DNA of 64,000 nucleotides from the NCBI RefSeq assembly GCF_920984665.1, contig NZ_CAKLBP010000010.1:34555-98554 (forward strand), read 5' to 3'. This document shows positions 44,336-53,040 of this stretch, piece by piece. This DNA comes from Pedobacter sp. Leaf170. Its GTDB lineage: Bacteria; Bacteroidota; Bacteroidia; Sphingobacteriales; Sphingobacteriaceae. Each line of letters starts with the position of its first letter. Position 1 is the stretch's first letter. The notes beneath the pieces are model-generated. The model made no database searches, was not told where the DNA came from, and saw nothing but the letters and a program-made list of their open reading frames with translations. A program made the position numbers and the translations under genes.

Positions 44336-44989
44336 CTAAAATATAATAATCAGCTGCTTTACAATTAAATACGCAGCTAAAACATATAGAAATATAGCTA
44401 TCGATTTATTGATGATTAAACTGCTTAGCGCAAATTTTTCTTGAATAAATGTAGCAAAATGCGCATACAAGTACAGTGCGCCGGCAGAGCCGAAACCTGA
44501 ACCCAAACTAAATGTAATAAGTGATAGATAATCGGTTTTAATCCATTCGTGTAAGATAACATAGTTACCAAAAAATAACCAAAATGGAATTTGAACGGGA
44601 TTTAGGACGCCTAAAATTAAACCATACAACACGCTCCCGCTACGCTTATCTTCTTTTTTACTGCTTGTTTTAGGTGCTTTCTTACGGTTTATCCAGGTTA
44701 TTGTGCCCATGGTAATAAACATCAGAATCATGAAGCAATCTACCAAAGTACCTAACTTTACTTCGCTAACGGCTGCATTTGGATTGATATCGCTCATCGC
44801 CCAACGGGCAAAACGCATCATTCCGAAAGTAAAAAACACTTCTACAACAGAGAACGATAAAATGAAATACCAAACCTGACGCATACCTTTATTTATGGCT
44901 AATTGCGCAACGGTTAGGTTAATATTACCTGGCGGGATGTAGCCCATAGCATTAAGAAGAATGCCTATGATAAAGGTTAGAAAAAGCAT
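44336..44989 (-). CDS. LysE-family amino-acid exporter
   Basis: The product has 217 residues and about six hydrophobic segments. LNAMGYIPPGNINLTVAQLAINKGMRQ near the start matches the conserved N-terminal stretch (PGP/PGN) of LysE/RhtB exporters. GLILGVLNPVQIPFWLFFGN matches the second family motif (NP..P.F). Such proteins export amino acids or similar metabolites through the inner membrane; the substrate is not predictable. It follows uvrA by 16 bp on the same strand, so it is probably co-transcribed, although a functional link is not obvious. Confidence 0.8.
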   Translation of the reverse strand: MLFLTFIIGILLNAMGYIPPGNINLTVAQLAINKGMRQVWYFILSFSVVEVFFTFGMMRFARWAMSDINPNAAVSEVKLGTLVDCFMILMFITMGTITWINRKKAPKTSSKKEDKRSGSVLYGLILGVLNPVQIPFWLFFGNYVILHEWIKTDYLSLITFSLGSGFGSAGALYLYAHFATFIQEKFALSSLIINKSIAIFLYVLAAYLIVKQLIIIF

Positions 44990-45005
44990 TATCGAAAGTA
45001 TAAAT

Positions 45006-47810
45006 TTATTTTAAATGCTCAGCTAAATATTTACCAGTGTAAGAGTTTTTCACTTTTACCAAATCTTCCGGAATACCTTCAAAAACCAATTTTCCGCCGC
45101 CGTCGCCACCTTCCGGGCCGATATCAATTACCCAATCGGCACATTTTATCATATCCATATTATGCTCGATTACCAGAATCGTATTTCCCTGCTCAATCAA
45201 TGTATTTAAAGCTTTTAACAGCTTTTTAATATCGTGGAAGTGTAAACCCGTGGTAGGCTCATCAAAAATAAATAAGGTTTTATTCGCATTGTTTCCTTTT
45301 ATCAAAAACGAAGCAAGTTTAATACGTTGTGCCTCACCACCAGATAAAGTATTGGATGATTGACCTAAATGAACGTAGCCCAAACCAACATCAACCAAAG
45401 GGTTTAATTTATTTAGAATTTTTTGCTCATCCTTAAAGAAATCGACGGCCTCATCAATGGTCATATCCAAAATATCGGATACGTTTTTCTCCTTGTAAGT
45501 GATGTCTAGAACCTGTTGTTTAAATCGCTTACCTCCGCAAGTTTCGCAAGGCAGATAAATATCAGCCATAAACTGCATTTCAATTTTCACTTCACCCTCA
45601 CCCTGGCAAACATCACATCGTCCGCCTTCAACATTAAATGAAAAGGCCGCTGGTTTTAAGCCAGAAGCTTTGGCTGCTGCTTGTGATGAAAATAAAGCTC
45701 TTATATCATCCCAGGCTTTTACATAGGTAACCGGATTTGAGCGGCTGGAACGTCCAATTGGATTTTGATCGACCATTTCCACGCCACTCACTAAATCATA
45801 ATTACCAAAAATACCATCGTAAGAACCGGTTTGTTCACCAGCATAATTACCAATAGCTTTTTGGAGCGCCGGATAAAGAATTTTTTTTACTAAACTCGTT
45901 TTACCTGAACCAGAAACACCGCTCACAGCAGTAAATACTCCCAATGGAAATTTTACATCTATATTCTGAAGGTTGTTTTCTCTGGCACCTTTAATTAAAA
46001 CATGGTCTTTCCATTTTCGGCGTTTCTCTGGGATAGCAATTTTTTCAATACCTGATAAATACCTTCCAGTTAAGCTGTTTTTATCTTTTAAAATGGCTTC
46101 ATAATCGCCACTAAAAACTAAATTACCGCCATGTGTACCTGCCTCCGGACCGATATCAATAATATAATCGGCAGCACGCATCATTTCTTCTTCATGCTCT
46201 ACAACCAAAACGGTATTGCCAACATTTCTTAAAGAGATAAGTACCTCAATTAATTTGTTTGTATCGCGTGGATGTAAACCAATACTTGGCTCATCTAAAA
46301 CATAAATAGATCCAACCAAACTACTACCTAACGAAGTTGCTAAATTAATACGCTGCGATTCGCCACCAGAAAGCGTATTTGATAATCTATTTAAAGTTAA
46401 ATAACCTAAACCAACATTATTAAGGTAAAGAAAACGATTATTAATTTCGGCCAATAAACGTTTGGCGATTTTAGCATCGTTAACGCTAAGTTTTAAATCA
46501 TCAAAAAATGTAAGTGCTTTAGCCAATGGCATTAAAACCACATCGATTATTGATTTATCAGCGATTTTGACGTATGATGCATCCTTGCGTAAACGTGAGC
46601 CTTTGCAATCCGGGCAAATTGTTTTTCCGCGGTAGCGGGATAACATTACACGATATTGGATTTTATAGGTTTGCTCCTCAAGCTCTTTAAAAAAAGCATT
46701 TAAGCCTTCGAAATATTTATTGCCTGTCCACAATAAAGCCTGCTCTTTTTCTGTAAGCTGGTTAAAAGCACGATGAATTGGAAAATCGAATTTAGCAGAG
46801 GCTTTGATGAAATTCTGCAACCAAACGCCCATTTTCTCCCCTCTCCAAGGCGCAATTGCATTATCGTAAACACTTTTGCTTTTATCCGGAATAACTAAAT
46901 CTTCATCAATACCAATTACATTTCCATAACCTTCACAACGTTTGCAAGCACCGTAAGGATTATTGAATGAGAAAAAATTCGGTGTTGGCTCTTCAAAGCG
47001 CATACCATCTAATTCAAACCTATCGGTAAAATGCTTCGTTTTACCCTGCACTTCAACATAGGCATCGCCTTTGCCTTCAAAAAAAGCAGTTTGCACAGAG
47101 TCGGCTAAACGACTTAAAGTTTCTTCTTCCTGATTGGTTACAATTCTATCTATTAAAATCTGTACGGTTTTATCATCAGTTAGCTCAATATCCTTAAAAT
47201 CAGCATCATCCAAAACAGATTCAATTTTCTCAATTTTATTGTTAATTAGAACCCTAAGAAAACCTTTCTGCAGTAAAATGGCTAATTCCTCTTTAATTGT
47301 TCTGTTGTTGTGCGGGTAAAGCGGACAAAAAATGGTAACCGTTGTATCATCTGGCAGAGCACTTACATAATCTACCACGGTGCTTACAGAATCTTTTCGA
47401 ACAACTTTGCCAGATATAGGCGAAATTGTTTTTCCAATCCGGGAGAAGAGTAATTTTAAATAATCGTAAATTTCTGTCGATGTGCCTACAGTAGAACGTG
47501 GATTTGAGGTGATAACCTTTTGTTCTATCGCTATTGCAGGCGCAATTCCTTTAATATAATCTACATCGGGCTTATTCATACGCCCCATAAACTGGCGGGC
47601 GTAAGAGGATAAACTTTCTACATACCTACGCTGTCCTTCGGCATAAAGTGTGTCAAAAGCAAGCGAAGATTTCCCCGAACCAGACATACCGGTTACCACT
47701 ACTAATTTATTTTTTGGTATGGCAACATCTATGTTTTTAAGGTTGTGCACTCGTGCACCTTTAATGATAATATTTTTATGCGGATCTTTTTCGGCTTCTT
47801 TTTTGCTCAT
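45006..47810 (-). CDS. uvrA: Excinuclease ABC subunit A
   Basis: The product has 934 residues and recognises DNA damage in nucleotide excision repair together with UvrB and UvrC. It has two ABC ATPase halves with Walker A motifs GMSGSGKSS (near 41) and GVSGSGKTS (near 635). The ABC signatures are LSGGESQRI and LSGGEAQRIKLA. Zinc-binding Cys sets are CKRCEGYG, CPDCKGSRL and CDVCQGEG...CETCGG. ARQFMGRMNKPDVD is standard. The length is normal. A minus-strand -7 match TATTTTTG lies at 47870-47877, about 60 bp before the start. Confidence 0.96.
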   Translation of the reverse strand: MSKKEAEKDPHKNIIIKGARVHNLKNIDVAIPKNKLVVVTGMSGSGKSSLAFDTLYAEGQRRYVESLSSYARQFMGRMNKPDVDYIKGIAPAIAIEQKVITSNPRSTVGTSTEIYDYLKLLFSRIGKTISPISGKVVRKDSVSTVVDYVSALPDDTTVTIFCPLYPHNNRTIKEELAILLQKGFLRVLINNKIEKIESVLDDADFKDIELTDDKTVQILIDRIVTNQEEETLSRLADSVQTAFFEGKGDAYVEVQGKTKHFTDRFELDGMRFEEPTPNFFSFNNPYGACKRCEGYGNVIGIDEDLVIPDKSKSVYDNAIAPWRGEKMGVWLQNFIKASAKFDFPIHRAFNQLTEKEQALLWTGNKYFEGLNAFFKELEEQTYKIQYRVMLSRYRGKTICPDCKGSRLRKDASYVKIADKSIIDVVLMPLAKALTFFDDLKLSVNDAKIAKRLLAEINNRFLYLNNVGLGYLTLNRLSNTLSGGESQRINLATSLGSSLVGSIYVLDEPSIGLHPRDTNKLIEVLISLRNVGNTVLVVEHEEEMMRAADYIIDIGPEAGTHGGNLVFSGDYEAILKDKNSLTGRYLSGIEKIAIPEKRRKWKDHVLIKGARENNLQNIDVKFPLGVFTAVSGVSGSGKTSLVKKILYPALQKAIGNYAGEQTGSYDGIFGNYDLVSGVEMVDQNPIGRSSRSNPVTYVKAWDDIRALFSSQAAAKASGLKPAAFSFNVEGGRCDVCQGEGEVKIEMQFMADIYLPCETCGGKRFKQQVLDITYKEKNVSDILDMTIDEAVDFFKDEQKILNKLNPLVDVGLGYVHLGQSSNTLSGGEAQRIKLASFLIKGNNANKTLFIFDEPTTGLHFHDIKKLLKALNTLIEQGNTILVIEHNMDMIKCADWVIDIGPEGGDGGGKLVFEGIPEDLVKVKNSYTGKYLAEHLK

Positions 47811-47869
47811 GTATTTATCAAGAATATATAATGAAACCCCTATTAAGTAATTTGGGTTTTAAGAAGATA

Positions 47870-47877
47870 CAAAAATA
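47870..47877 (-). promoter_or_regulatory. Promoter -7 box for uvrA
   Basis: The minus strand reads TATTTTTG (TAnnTTTG match), about 60 bp upstream of the uvrA start. No SOS-type operator was recognised around it. Confidence 0.4.
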
Positions 47878-48070
47878 GGGTACTGAGACCGTTAATTTAT
47901 TTTTTAACATTTATTTTTTTGTTTATTGATAAAAAATTACCGTCCTTTGAGTATTAACGAACTCAGAACCAAACTAACACATTCAAAAAACATAGGAGAC
48001 AGGCTATAGAAATTAAACTTCTACAAATTAATTTTTAGCAAATAGTAAGGGATTTAGTGTAGGTAAACCT

Positions 48071-48655
48071 ATGAATTTACAATCATACAATGATCAGGAC
48101 CTGGTAAAGTTATACGTTGCCGGGAACGAGAATGGATTGCAGGAACTTTTACGCAGACATAAAAGCAAAATCTATACTTCTATTTATTTATTGGTAAAAG
48201 ACCAATATTTAGCAGAAGATATATTTCAGGATGCTTTTATTAAGGTAATTAACACTTTGCGATCTGGCAGATATAACGAGGAAGGCAAGTTCTTACCTTG
48301 GGTAATGCGTATTGCGCATAACTTAGTTATCGATTATTTCAGAAAAGAAAAACGAACGCCAATTATTACCAGTTCGGATGGAATGGATGTGTTTAACATG
48401 CTGCATTTTTATGATGAAAGTGCAGAAGAAAAAATGCTCCGCGACCAAACGCACAAAGACCTGAAAGCAATGATTCATTTATTGCCCGATGAGCAAAAAG
48501 AAGTGCTTTTAATGCGCCACTACGCCGATTTAAGTTTTAAAGAAATTGCCGACTTAACAGACGTAAGCATTAACACGGCTTTAGGTAGAATGCGTTATGC
48601 TTTAAGCAATTTGCGCAAGATGCTTAAGAGTAAAGAAATGACTTACAAAGGGTAA
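48071..48655 (+). CDS. RNA polymerase sigma factor, ECF-like
   Basis: The product has 194 residues. Region 2 (about 25-95) has LLVKDQYLAEDIFQDAFIKVI and PWVMRIAHNLVIDYFRK, the core-binding and -10 recognition parts. Region 4 (about 130-185) has LPDEQKEVLLMRHYADLSF, then KEIADLTDVSINTALGRMRYAL. It lacks regions 1 and 3, as sigma-70 family ECF factors do. No anti-sigma factor with a membrane segment follows; instead a 64-residue soluble protein gene lies 88 bp downstream. That arrangement recurs in Bacteroidota sigma factors of housekeeping or stationary-phase type, so regulation may be transcriptional (inference). Confidence 0.9.
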   Translation: MNLQSYNDQDLVKLYVAGNENGLQELLRRHKSKIYTSIYLLVKDQYLAEDIFQDAFIKVINTLRSGRYNEEGKFLPWVMRIAHNLVIDYFRKEKRTPIITSSDGMDVFNMLHFYDESAEEKMLRDQTHKDLKAMIHLLPDEQKEVLLMRHYADLSFKEIADLTDVSINTALGRMRYALSNLRKMLKSKEMTYKG

Positions 48656-48743
48656 TAAAAAAGTTACACGAAATGTTTTAGGGATTGAAATAAAGCATCT
48701 CAACTAACGTTTAGTTTATAAAAACAAAAACATTTAGTTGCTT

Positions 48744-48938
48744 ATGACAAAAACCTCTACATCAAAAAAAAGTGTAAACTTACCAACCCAAAACATGTTT
48801 CATTACAATAACGATAGTGAATCTGATGCGGAGATTAACTTATTTTACGATCAAATTAAAAGTAAGTTAGACGGACTGCTTCAAAACCCTTCTGATGATA
48901 GCATCAACAGAATTTTGAACTACAGCAAAACAAAGTAA
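48744..48938 (+). CDS. Small protein downstream of the sigma factor
   Basis: The product has 64 residues from ATG 48744 (an upstream TTG at 48738 is less likely). The N-terminal part is rich in Lys, Ser and Thr. The rest is acidic with two predicted helices: EINLFYDQIKSKLDGLL and DDSINRILNYSK. There is no membrane segment. It is followed by a strong terminator, which ends the sigma-factor unit after this gene, so the pair is very likely one transcript. It may modulate the sigma factor or belong to its regulon; the function is unknown. Confidence 0.65.
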   Translation: MTKTSTSKKSVNLPTQNMFHYNNDSESDAEINLFYDQIKSKLDGLLQNPSDDSINRILNYSKTK

Positions 48939-48947
48939 TTTACCAGC

Positions 48948-48981
48948 AAAAAGCTTCCTTAAAATTAAGGGAGCTTTTTTT
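48948..48981 (+). terminator. Rho-independent terminator of the sigma-factor unit
   Basis: AAGCTTCCTTAA and TTAAGGGAGCTT form a stem with one mismatch and a 2-nt gap, followed by TTTTTT, 10 bp after the small gene's stop. Confidence 0.85.
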
Positions 48982-49102
48982 ATGCGATGATAAAATTGAT
49001 ATTTTGTGTCTTCGCATCTCTCCCCTATTTCCACATAGCACATATTCAGTCATTTATGTTACATATTTACACTTTATGTTTTTCATAGTGCAATAAAACC
49101 CC

Positions 49103-49133
49103 TACATTTGCTTAGTGTAATTTTCACACTAAG
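49103..49133 (+). promoter_or_regulatory. Promoter with overlapping operator-like palindrome for the MFS exporter
   Basis: TACATTTG (49103-49110) is an exact TAnnTTTG -7 box. Directly after it lies CTTAGTGT-AATTTTC-ACACTAAG (49111-49133), an 8-bp inverted repeat covering the expected transcription start. A repressor bound there would block initiation. Partial half-sites (ACACTTTATG, CATAGTG) lie just upstream. No regulator gene is adjacent. Confidence 0.65.
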
Positions 49134-49140
49134 TATCGCT

Positions 49141-50331
49141 ATGAATAAGAACTTAATCCCATTAACGCTTGGCGGTTTAGGCATCGGCATTACAGAATTT
49201 GTAATGATGGGTCTTTTACCGGATATTGCTAAAGACTTAAAAGTTTCCATCCCACAGGCTGGTCATTTAATTTCTGCTTATGCACTTGGTGTAGTAATTG
49301 GGGCTCCGCTTTTAATAATGATTGCCGGTAAATATCCACCTAAAAAGATATTAATCGCATTAATGGTTATGTTTACAACCTTCAATGCATTTTCTGCATT
49401 TGCTCCAACTTTTAATACCTTATTTATTGCCAGATTATTATCAGGCTTACCTCATGGTGCTTTTTTTGGTGTTGGCTCGGTAGTAGCCAGCAGAATAGCA
49501 AAAGAAGGCAAAGCTGCACAAGCCGTTTCCTTAATGTTTATGGGTTTAACAATTGCAAATATAGTTGGCGTTCCCTTAGGTACATTTATAGGGCATAACT
49601 TTTCATGGCGCATATCATTTGCAGTGGTTGTAATAGTTGGCCTGGTTACTTTATTAAGTTTAAAACTTTGGTTGCCAGCACTAGAGGCTGCAAAGAATCG
49701 TAATTTAAAGGCAGAACTTAGCTTTTTTAAAAAGAGAGAAGCGTGGATTATCATTGCAATGATATCAATAGGAACCGGTGGTTTATTTACCTGGTATAGC
49801 TACATAGCGCCTTTAATGACAGATGTTGCAGGTTTTTCTCCAAATGCAGTAACCTATATATTAATGCTTGCAGGTTTGGGTATGATGACGGGAAATTACC
49901 TGGGCGGCATACTGGCCGACAAATATTCGCCAGCAAAAGCTTCTGCATTTTTGTTAATTGCCATGGTAATAACTTTAACCATTGTCCACTTCGTTTCGGG
50001 CAACCAGGTTTTGGCTTTGGTTATGACATTCGTTACTGGAGCGGTATCATTCTCCCTTGCGGCACCAATCCAAATGCTTATGATACAATCAGCAAAAGGT
50101 TCTGAAATGCTTGCAGCCTCTGCTAGCCAGGCAAGTTTTAACATAGGCAACGCACTTGGTGCATTTTTTGGCGGCTTACCATTAGTTTATGGCTTCGATT
50201 ACACAGCCCCTGCTTATGTGGGTGCGGCAATGGCTTTGGTAGGTGCTTTTTTTGCATTTTGGCTTATCAGAAGTACGCAAAACCACGAAGTAGAAATTGA
50301 TGCAAAAGCCATTGCTACATCTTTCCATTAA
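49141..50331 (+). CDS. MFS transporter of the AraJ / drug:H+ antiporter-1 type
   Basis: From ATG 49141 the product has 396 residues; the TTG at 49108 would lie inside the promoter and is rejected. There are twelve hydrophobic segments. LGGLGIGITEFVMMGLLPDIAKDL is the typical first-helix motif of AraJ/YdhP-like exporters. ARLLSGLPHGAFFGVGSVVAS is the motif near helix 5, and SQASFNIGNALGAFFGG is in the second half. These proteins export sugars, drugs or other small molecules. Control by the palindrome just upstream suggests induction by a ligand of an unlinked repressor. Confidence 0.85.
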   Translation: MNKNLIPLTLGGLGIGITEFVMMGLLPDIAKDLKVSIPQAGHLISAYALGVVIGAPLLIMIAGKYPPKKILIALMVMFTTFNAFSAFAPTFNTLFIARLLSGLPHGAFFGVGSVVASRIAKEGKAAQAVSLMFMGLTIANIVGVPLGTFIGHNFSWRISFAVVVIVGLVTLLSLKLWLPALEAAKNRNLKAELSFFKKREAWIIIAMISIGTGGLFTWYSYIAPLMTDVAGFSPNAVTYILMLAGLGMMTGNYLGGILADKYSPAKASAFLLIAMVITLTIVHFVSGNQVLALVMTFVTGAVSFSLAAPIQMLMIQSAKGSEMLAASASQASFNIGNALGAFFGGLPLVYGFDYTAPAYVGAAMALVGAFFAFWLIRSTQNHEVEIDAKAIATSFH

Positions 50332-50726
50332 TTAGAAAAGCAACGGTAGCAATACTAAAAATTATTAGTCCGGCTATACACTTTACTCCGTTACACTCCG
50401 TGCTCGTTGCTATCCGGTTTATTTTGAACGGCTTTTGCACAGAACCCGGGTAGCTTGTAGTAAGTAAAACGAATTGCTGTGCACAAACTACGTTCAATAA
50501 ACTCCGATTGAAACGTAAATACTTTTTAATTGTAGAAAACTAAAATAAGTTGCTATGCTGAGGCACGAAGCATCTGTAACCGATGAAAAAAATTCTTCGT
50601 GCCTCAGAACTACAGAAGTTAATTAAAAAGATTGTAGTGTAAAGCGGGGCTGTAGTTGCCATTAAACCGTAACTTCAATTTTCTAATATTATAAATGCTT
50701 ATAAAAATTGGTAACTATATTTGCCA
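50332..50726. repeat. Intergenic region with a long imperfect inverted repeat and palindrome copy E
   Basis: No gene is seen. Within 50411-50507, TCCGGTTTATTTTGAACG...TGCACAG pairs imperfectly with CTGTGCA...CGTTCAATAAACTCCGA, forming an arm of about 30 bp around a loop of about 30 nt. The better-conserved dispersed palindrome lies at 50558-50607. Confidence 0.55.
50558..50607. repeat. Dispersed palindrome, subfamily 1, copy E
   Basis: CTGAGGCACGAAGCAT (50558-50573) pairs with ATTCTTCGTGCCTCAG (50592-50607) with one mismatch. The loop CTGTAACCGATGAAAAAA is close to that of copy A at 5309-5358, so both arms and loop are conserved between the two copies. Confidence 0.85.
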
Positions 50727-51377
50727 ATGCTTAAAAAAGAACGATATAAACTTTTTGTAGAACATTTTTCGGCTAAGCAGCCAGATGCCGAAACAGAATT
50801 ACATTATAATAATCCCTACCAGCTTTTAGTTGCCGTAATTTTATCAGCGCAGTGTACCGATAAACGGGTTAACATGGTTACTCCTGCTCTTTTTCAGCGT
50901 TTCCCAAACGCCAAAGCACTTGCCGAAGTAACACCCGATATTGTTTTTGATTATATACGCAGTATTAGCTACCCAAATAATAAGGCTAAACATTTGGTTG
51001 GGATGGCAAATATTTTAATAAATGAATTTAACGATATTGTACCTTCGGGCATAGATGATTTACAAAAAATGCCTGGAGTTGGCCGTAAAACAGCAAATGT
51101 TATTGCTTCAGTTATTTATAATGCACCTGCTATGGCGGTTGATACGCACGTATTTCGTGTAGCAAACCGATTAGGATTAACAAAAGGCAAAACGCCTTTG
51201 GCTGTAGAAAAAGATTTGGTTAAAAATTTGCCTAAACACGATATTCATATTGCGCACCACTGGTTAATTTTGCATGGCCGTTATGTATGCGTTGCCCGAA
51301 GCCCCAAATGCGAAGTTTGCGAAATAACTTATATGTGCAAATATTTTGAAACAATGGCTAAAGAACAGAAATTTTGA
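50727..51377 (+). CDS. nth: Endonuclease III
   Basis: From ATG 50727 the product has 216 residues. It is a DNA glycosylase/AP lyase for oxidised pyrimidines in base excision repair. The helix-hairpin-helix LQKMPGVGRKTANVIASV carries the catalytic Lys, and VDTHVFRVANRLGL carries the catalytic Asp. The C-terminal [4Fe-4S] cluster Cys set is C-x6-C-x2-C-x5-C in CVARSPKCEVCEITYMC. NPYQLLVAVILSAQCTDKRVN is the standard N-terminal segment. TATATTTG (50716-50723) lies directly before the start, so the mRNA may be leaderless or another promoter may be used. Confidence 0.95.
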   Translation: MLKKERYKLFVEHFSAKQPDAETELHYNNPYQLLVAVILSAQCTDKRVNMVTPALFQRFPNAKALAEVTPDIVFDYIRSISYPNNKAKHLVGMANILINEFNDIVPSGIDDLQKMPGVGRKTANVIASVIYNAPAMAVDTHVFRVANRLGLTKGKTPLAVEKDLVKNLPKHDIHIAHHWLILHGRYVCVARSPKCEVCEITYMCKYFETMAKEQKF

Positions 51378-51380
51378 CGG

Positions 51381-51420
51381 TTTTTAAGTTTTATGTTGTA
51401 AGTTTTACATTGTAAGTTTA
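51381..51420. repeat. Heptanucleotide-periodic island 5
   Basis: Directly after the nth stop: GTTTTTA AGTTTTA TGTTGTA AGTTTTA CATTGTA AGTTTAT. The 7-bp register is clear, but the units are degenerate and the island is short. Confidence 0.6.
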
Positions 51421-51622
51421 TATGGAAATAATGAAGGTTTTAAAGTTTGAATATCATGTAAGCCAAAACATGCAATATATAATAGATGACGGGGAACAGA
51501 AAAAAAAATAAATTTACTATTGACATTAGCTAAAAAACAATTAACTTAGCTAAATATTTTAGTAAAATAGTTTTTAACATTTGATTTTTAGCCGATAGAT
51601 TAGTTTTATATTTACGCCTTAC

Positions 51623-52651
51623 ATGAAAGAAAAAATGAGTGCAACTGCCAACACAGATAAATTAAAAGCGTTACAGCTTACTTTAGATAAACTAGAGAAA
51701 TCGTACGGTAAAGGTACGATAATGAAACTTGGAGATACTGCTATTGAGCCACTTGAGTATATTTCAACTGGATCAATCAGTTTAGATATTGCTTTAGGCA
51801 TTGGTGGTATTCCAAAAGGCCGTATTATAGAAATTTATGGACCTGAATCTTCTGGCAAAACAACTTTAGCAACTCACATTATTGCCGAAGCGCAGAAAAA
51901 AGGTGGTATTGCTGCATTTATTGATGCGGAGCATGCCTTTGACCAATTTTATGCTAAAAAGCTTGGTGTAGATACAGATAATCTATTAATCTCTCAACCA
52001 GATAATGGTGAGCAGGCATTGGAAATTGCTGATAACTTGATTCGCTCTGGTGCGATTGATGTGATTGTAATTGACTCGGTTGCTGCCTTAGTACCAAAAA
52101 GCGAGATTGAAGGTGAAATGGGTGATAGTAAAATGGGTTTACATGCCCGTTTAATGAGTCAGGCATTACGTAAATTAACCGGTACAATTTCGAAAACTGG
52201 ATGTTGCTGTATTTTCATTAACCAGTTACGTGATAAAATTGGTGTAATGTTTGGTAATCCTGAAACAACAACTGGTGGTAACGCTTTAAAGTTTTATGCT
52301 TCAGTACGTTTAGATATTCGTAGAATTTCGCAAATTAAAGATACTGATGAGGTTTCTGGTAACCGCGTGAAAGTTAAAATTGTTAAAAACAAAGTTGCTC
52401 CACCTTTCCGTATTGCTGAATTTGACGTAATGTTTGGTGAAGGAATTTCTAAAAATGGGGAAATTATCGATTTAGGTGTAGATTTTGGAATCATTAAAAA
52501 AGCAGGCTCTTGGTTTTCTTACGGAGATACAAAACTTGGCCAGGGTAGAGATGCCGTTAAACAGCTTTTAAGTGATAACCCAGAATTAGCTGATGAATTA
52601 GAAGCTAAAATTAAAGCCGAGGTAACCGGCGATAAATTAGAAGAAAAATAG
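51623..52651 (+). CDS. recA: Recombinase A
   Basis: The product has 342 residues from ATG 51623; an alternative ATG at 51635 is possible. RecA forms the strand-exchange filament and promotes SOS-type autocleavage. Walker A is GPESSGKT (73-80). Walker B is VIVIDSVAALVPKSE. L1 and L2 loops include GDSKMGLHARLMSQALRKL and GNPETTTGGNALKFYASVR. The length is normal and the C-terminus is acidic (TGDKLEEK). The last codons, the stop and the terminator are exactly repeated 404 bp downstream. Confidence 0.97.
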   Translation: MKEKMSATANTDKLKALQLTLDKLEKSYGKGTIMKLGDTAIEPLEYISTGSISLDIALGIGGIPKGRIIEIYGPESSGKTTLATHIIAEAQKKGGIAAFIDAEHAFDQFYAKKLGVDTDNLLISQPDNGEQALEIADNLIRSGAIDVIVIDSVAALVPKSEIEGEMGDSKMGLHARLMSQALRKLTGTISKTGCCCIFINQLRDKIGVMFGNPETTTGGNALKFYASVRLDIRRISQIKDTDEVSGNRVKVKIVKNKVAPPFRIAEFDVMFGEGISKNGEIIDLGVDFGIIKKAGSWFSYGDTKLGQGRDAVKQLLSDNPELADELEAKIKAEVTGDKLEEK

Positions 52652-52670
52652 TTAAATCAATTAAACAAAA

Positions 52671-52709
52671 AAACAGTCCCGATTATTAATTTAACCGGGA
52701 CTGTTTTTG
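52671..52709 (+). terminator. Rho-independent terminator of recA
   Basis: ACAGTCCCG and CGGGACTGT form a 9-bp stem with an AT-rich loop, followed by TTTTTGTT, about 20 bp after the stop. An identical copy lies at 53075-53113. Confidence 0.9.
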
Positions 52710-52760
52710 TTATGGCTTTTTTTTAAATTCGTTATTTCACTATTCATGATATTGACTAAG

Positions 52761-53040
52761 CGTATTCTGAATTGGGAGCAAACAGAGGATTTCAAATCCT
52801 ATTTTATTTACGCTTCGAGATGCCTTTCAGAACATCTCGAAGAGCTTGGCTAAACGTATTCTGAATTGGGAGCAAACAGAGGATTTCAAATCCTATTTAT
52901 TTACGCTTCGAGATGCCTTTCAGAACATCTCGAAGAGCTTGGATAAACGTATTCTGAATTGGGAGCAAATAGAGGATTTCAAATCCTATTTATTTACGCT
53001 TCGAGATGCCTTTCAGAACATCTCGAAGAGCTTGGATAAA
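52761..53040. repeat. Three-copy 93-bp tandem hairpin array downstream of recA
   Basis: Units begin at 52761 (94 bp), 52855 (93 bp) and 52948 (93 bp) and are nearly identical. Each holds two hairpins: AGGATTT-C-AAATCCT, and CTTCGAGATG-(10 nt)-CATCTCGAAG. The first unit has one extra T and the third has one A-for-C-type change (CAAATAGAGG). Because 93 is a multiple of three, two units read as a 31-residue peptide repeat that runs into DKLEEK, but no proper start exists and the first unit is out of frame. It is not counted as a gene. Confidence 0.9.

Noticed and set aside
52761..53040. CRISPR array
   Set aside because: The three 93-bp units are identical throughout, with no unique spacers, and no cas gene is nearby.
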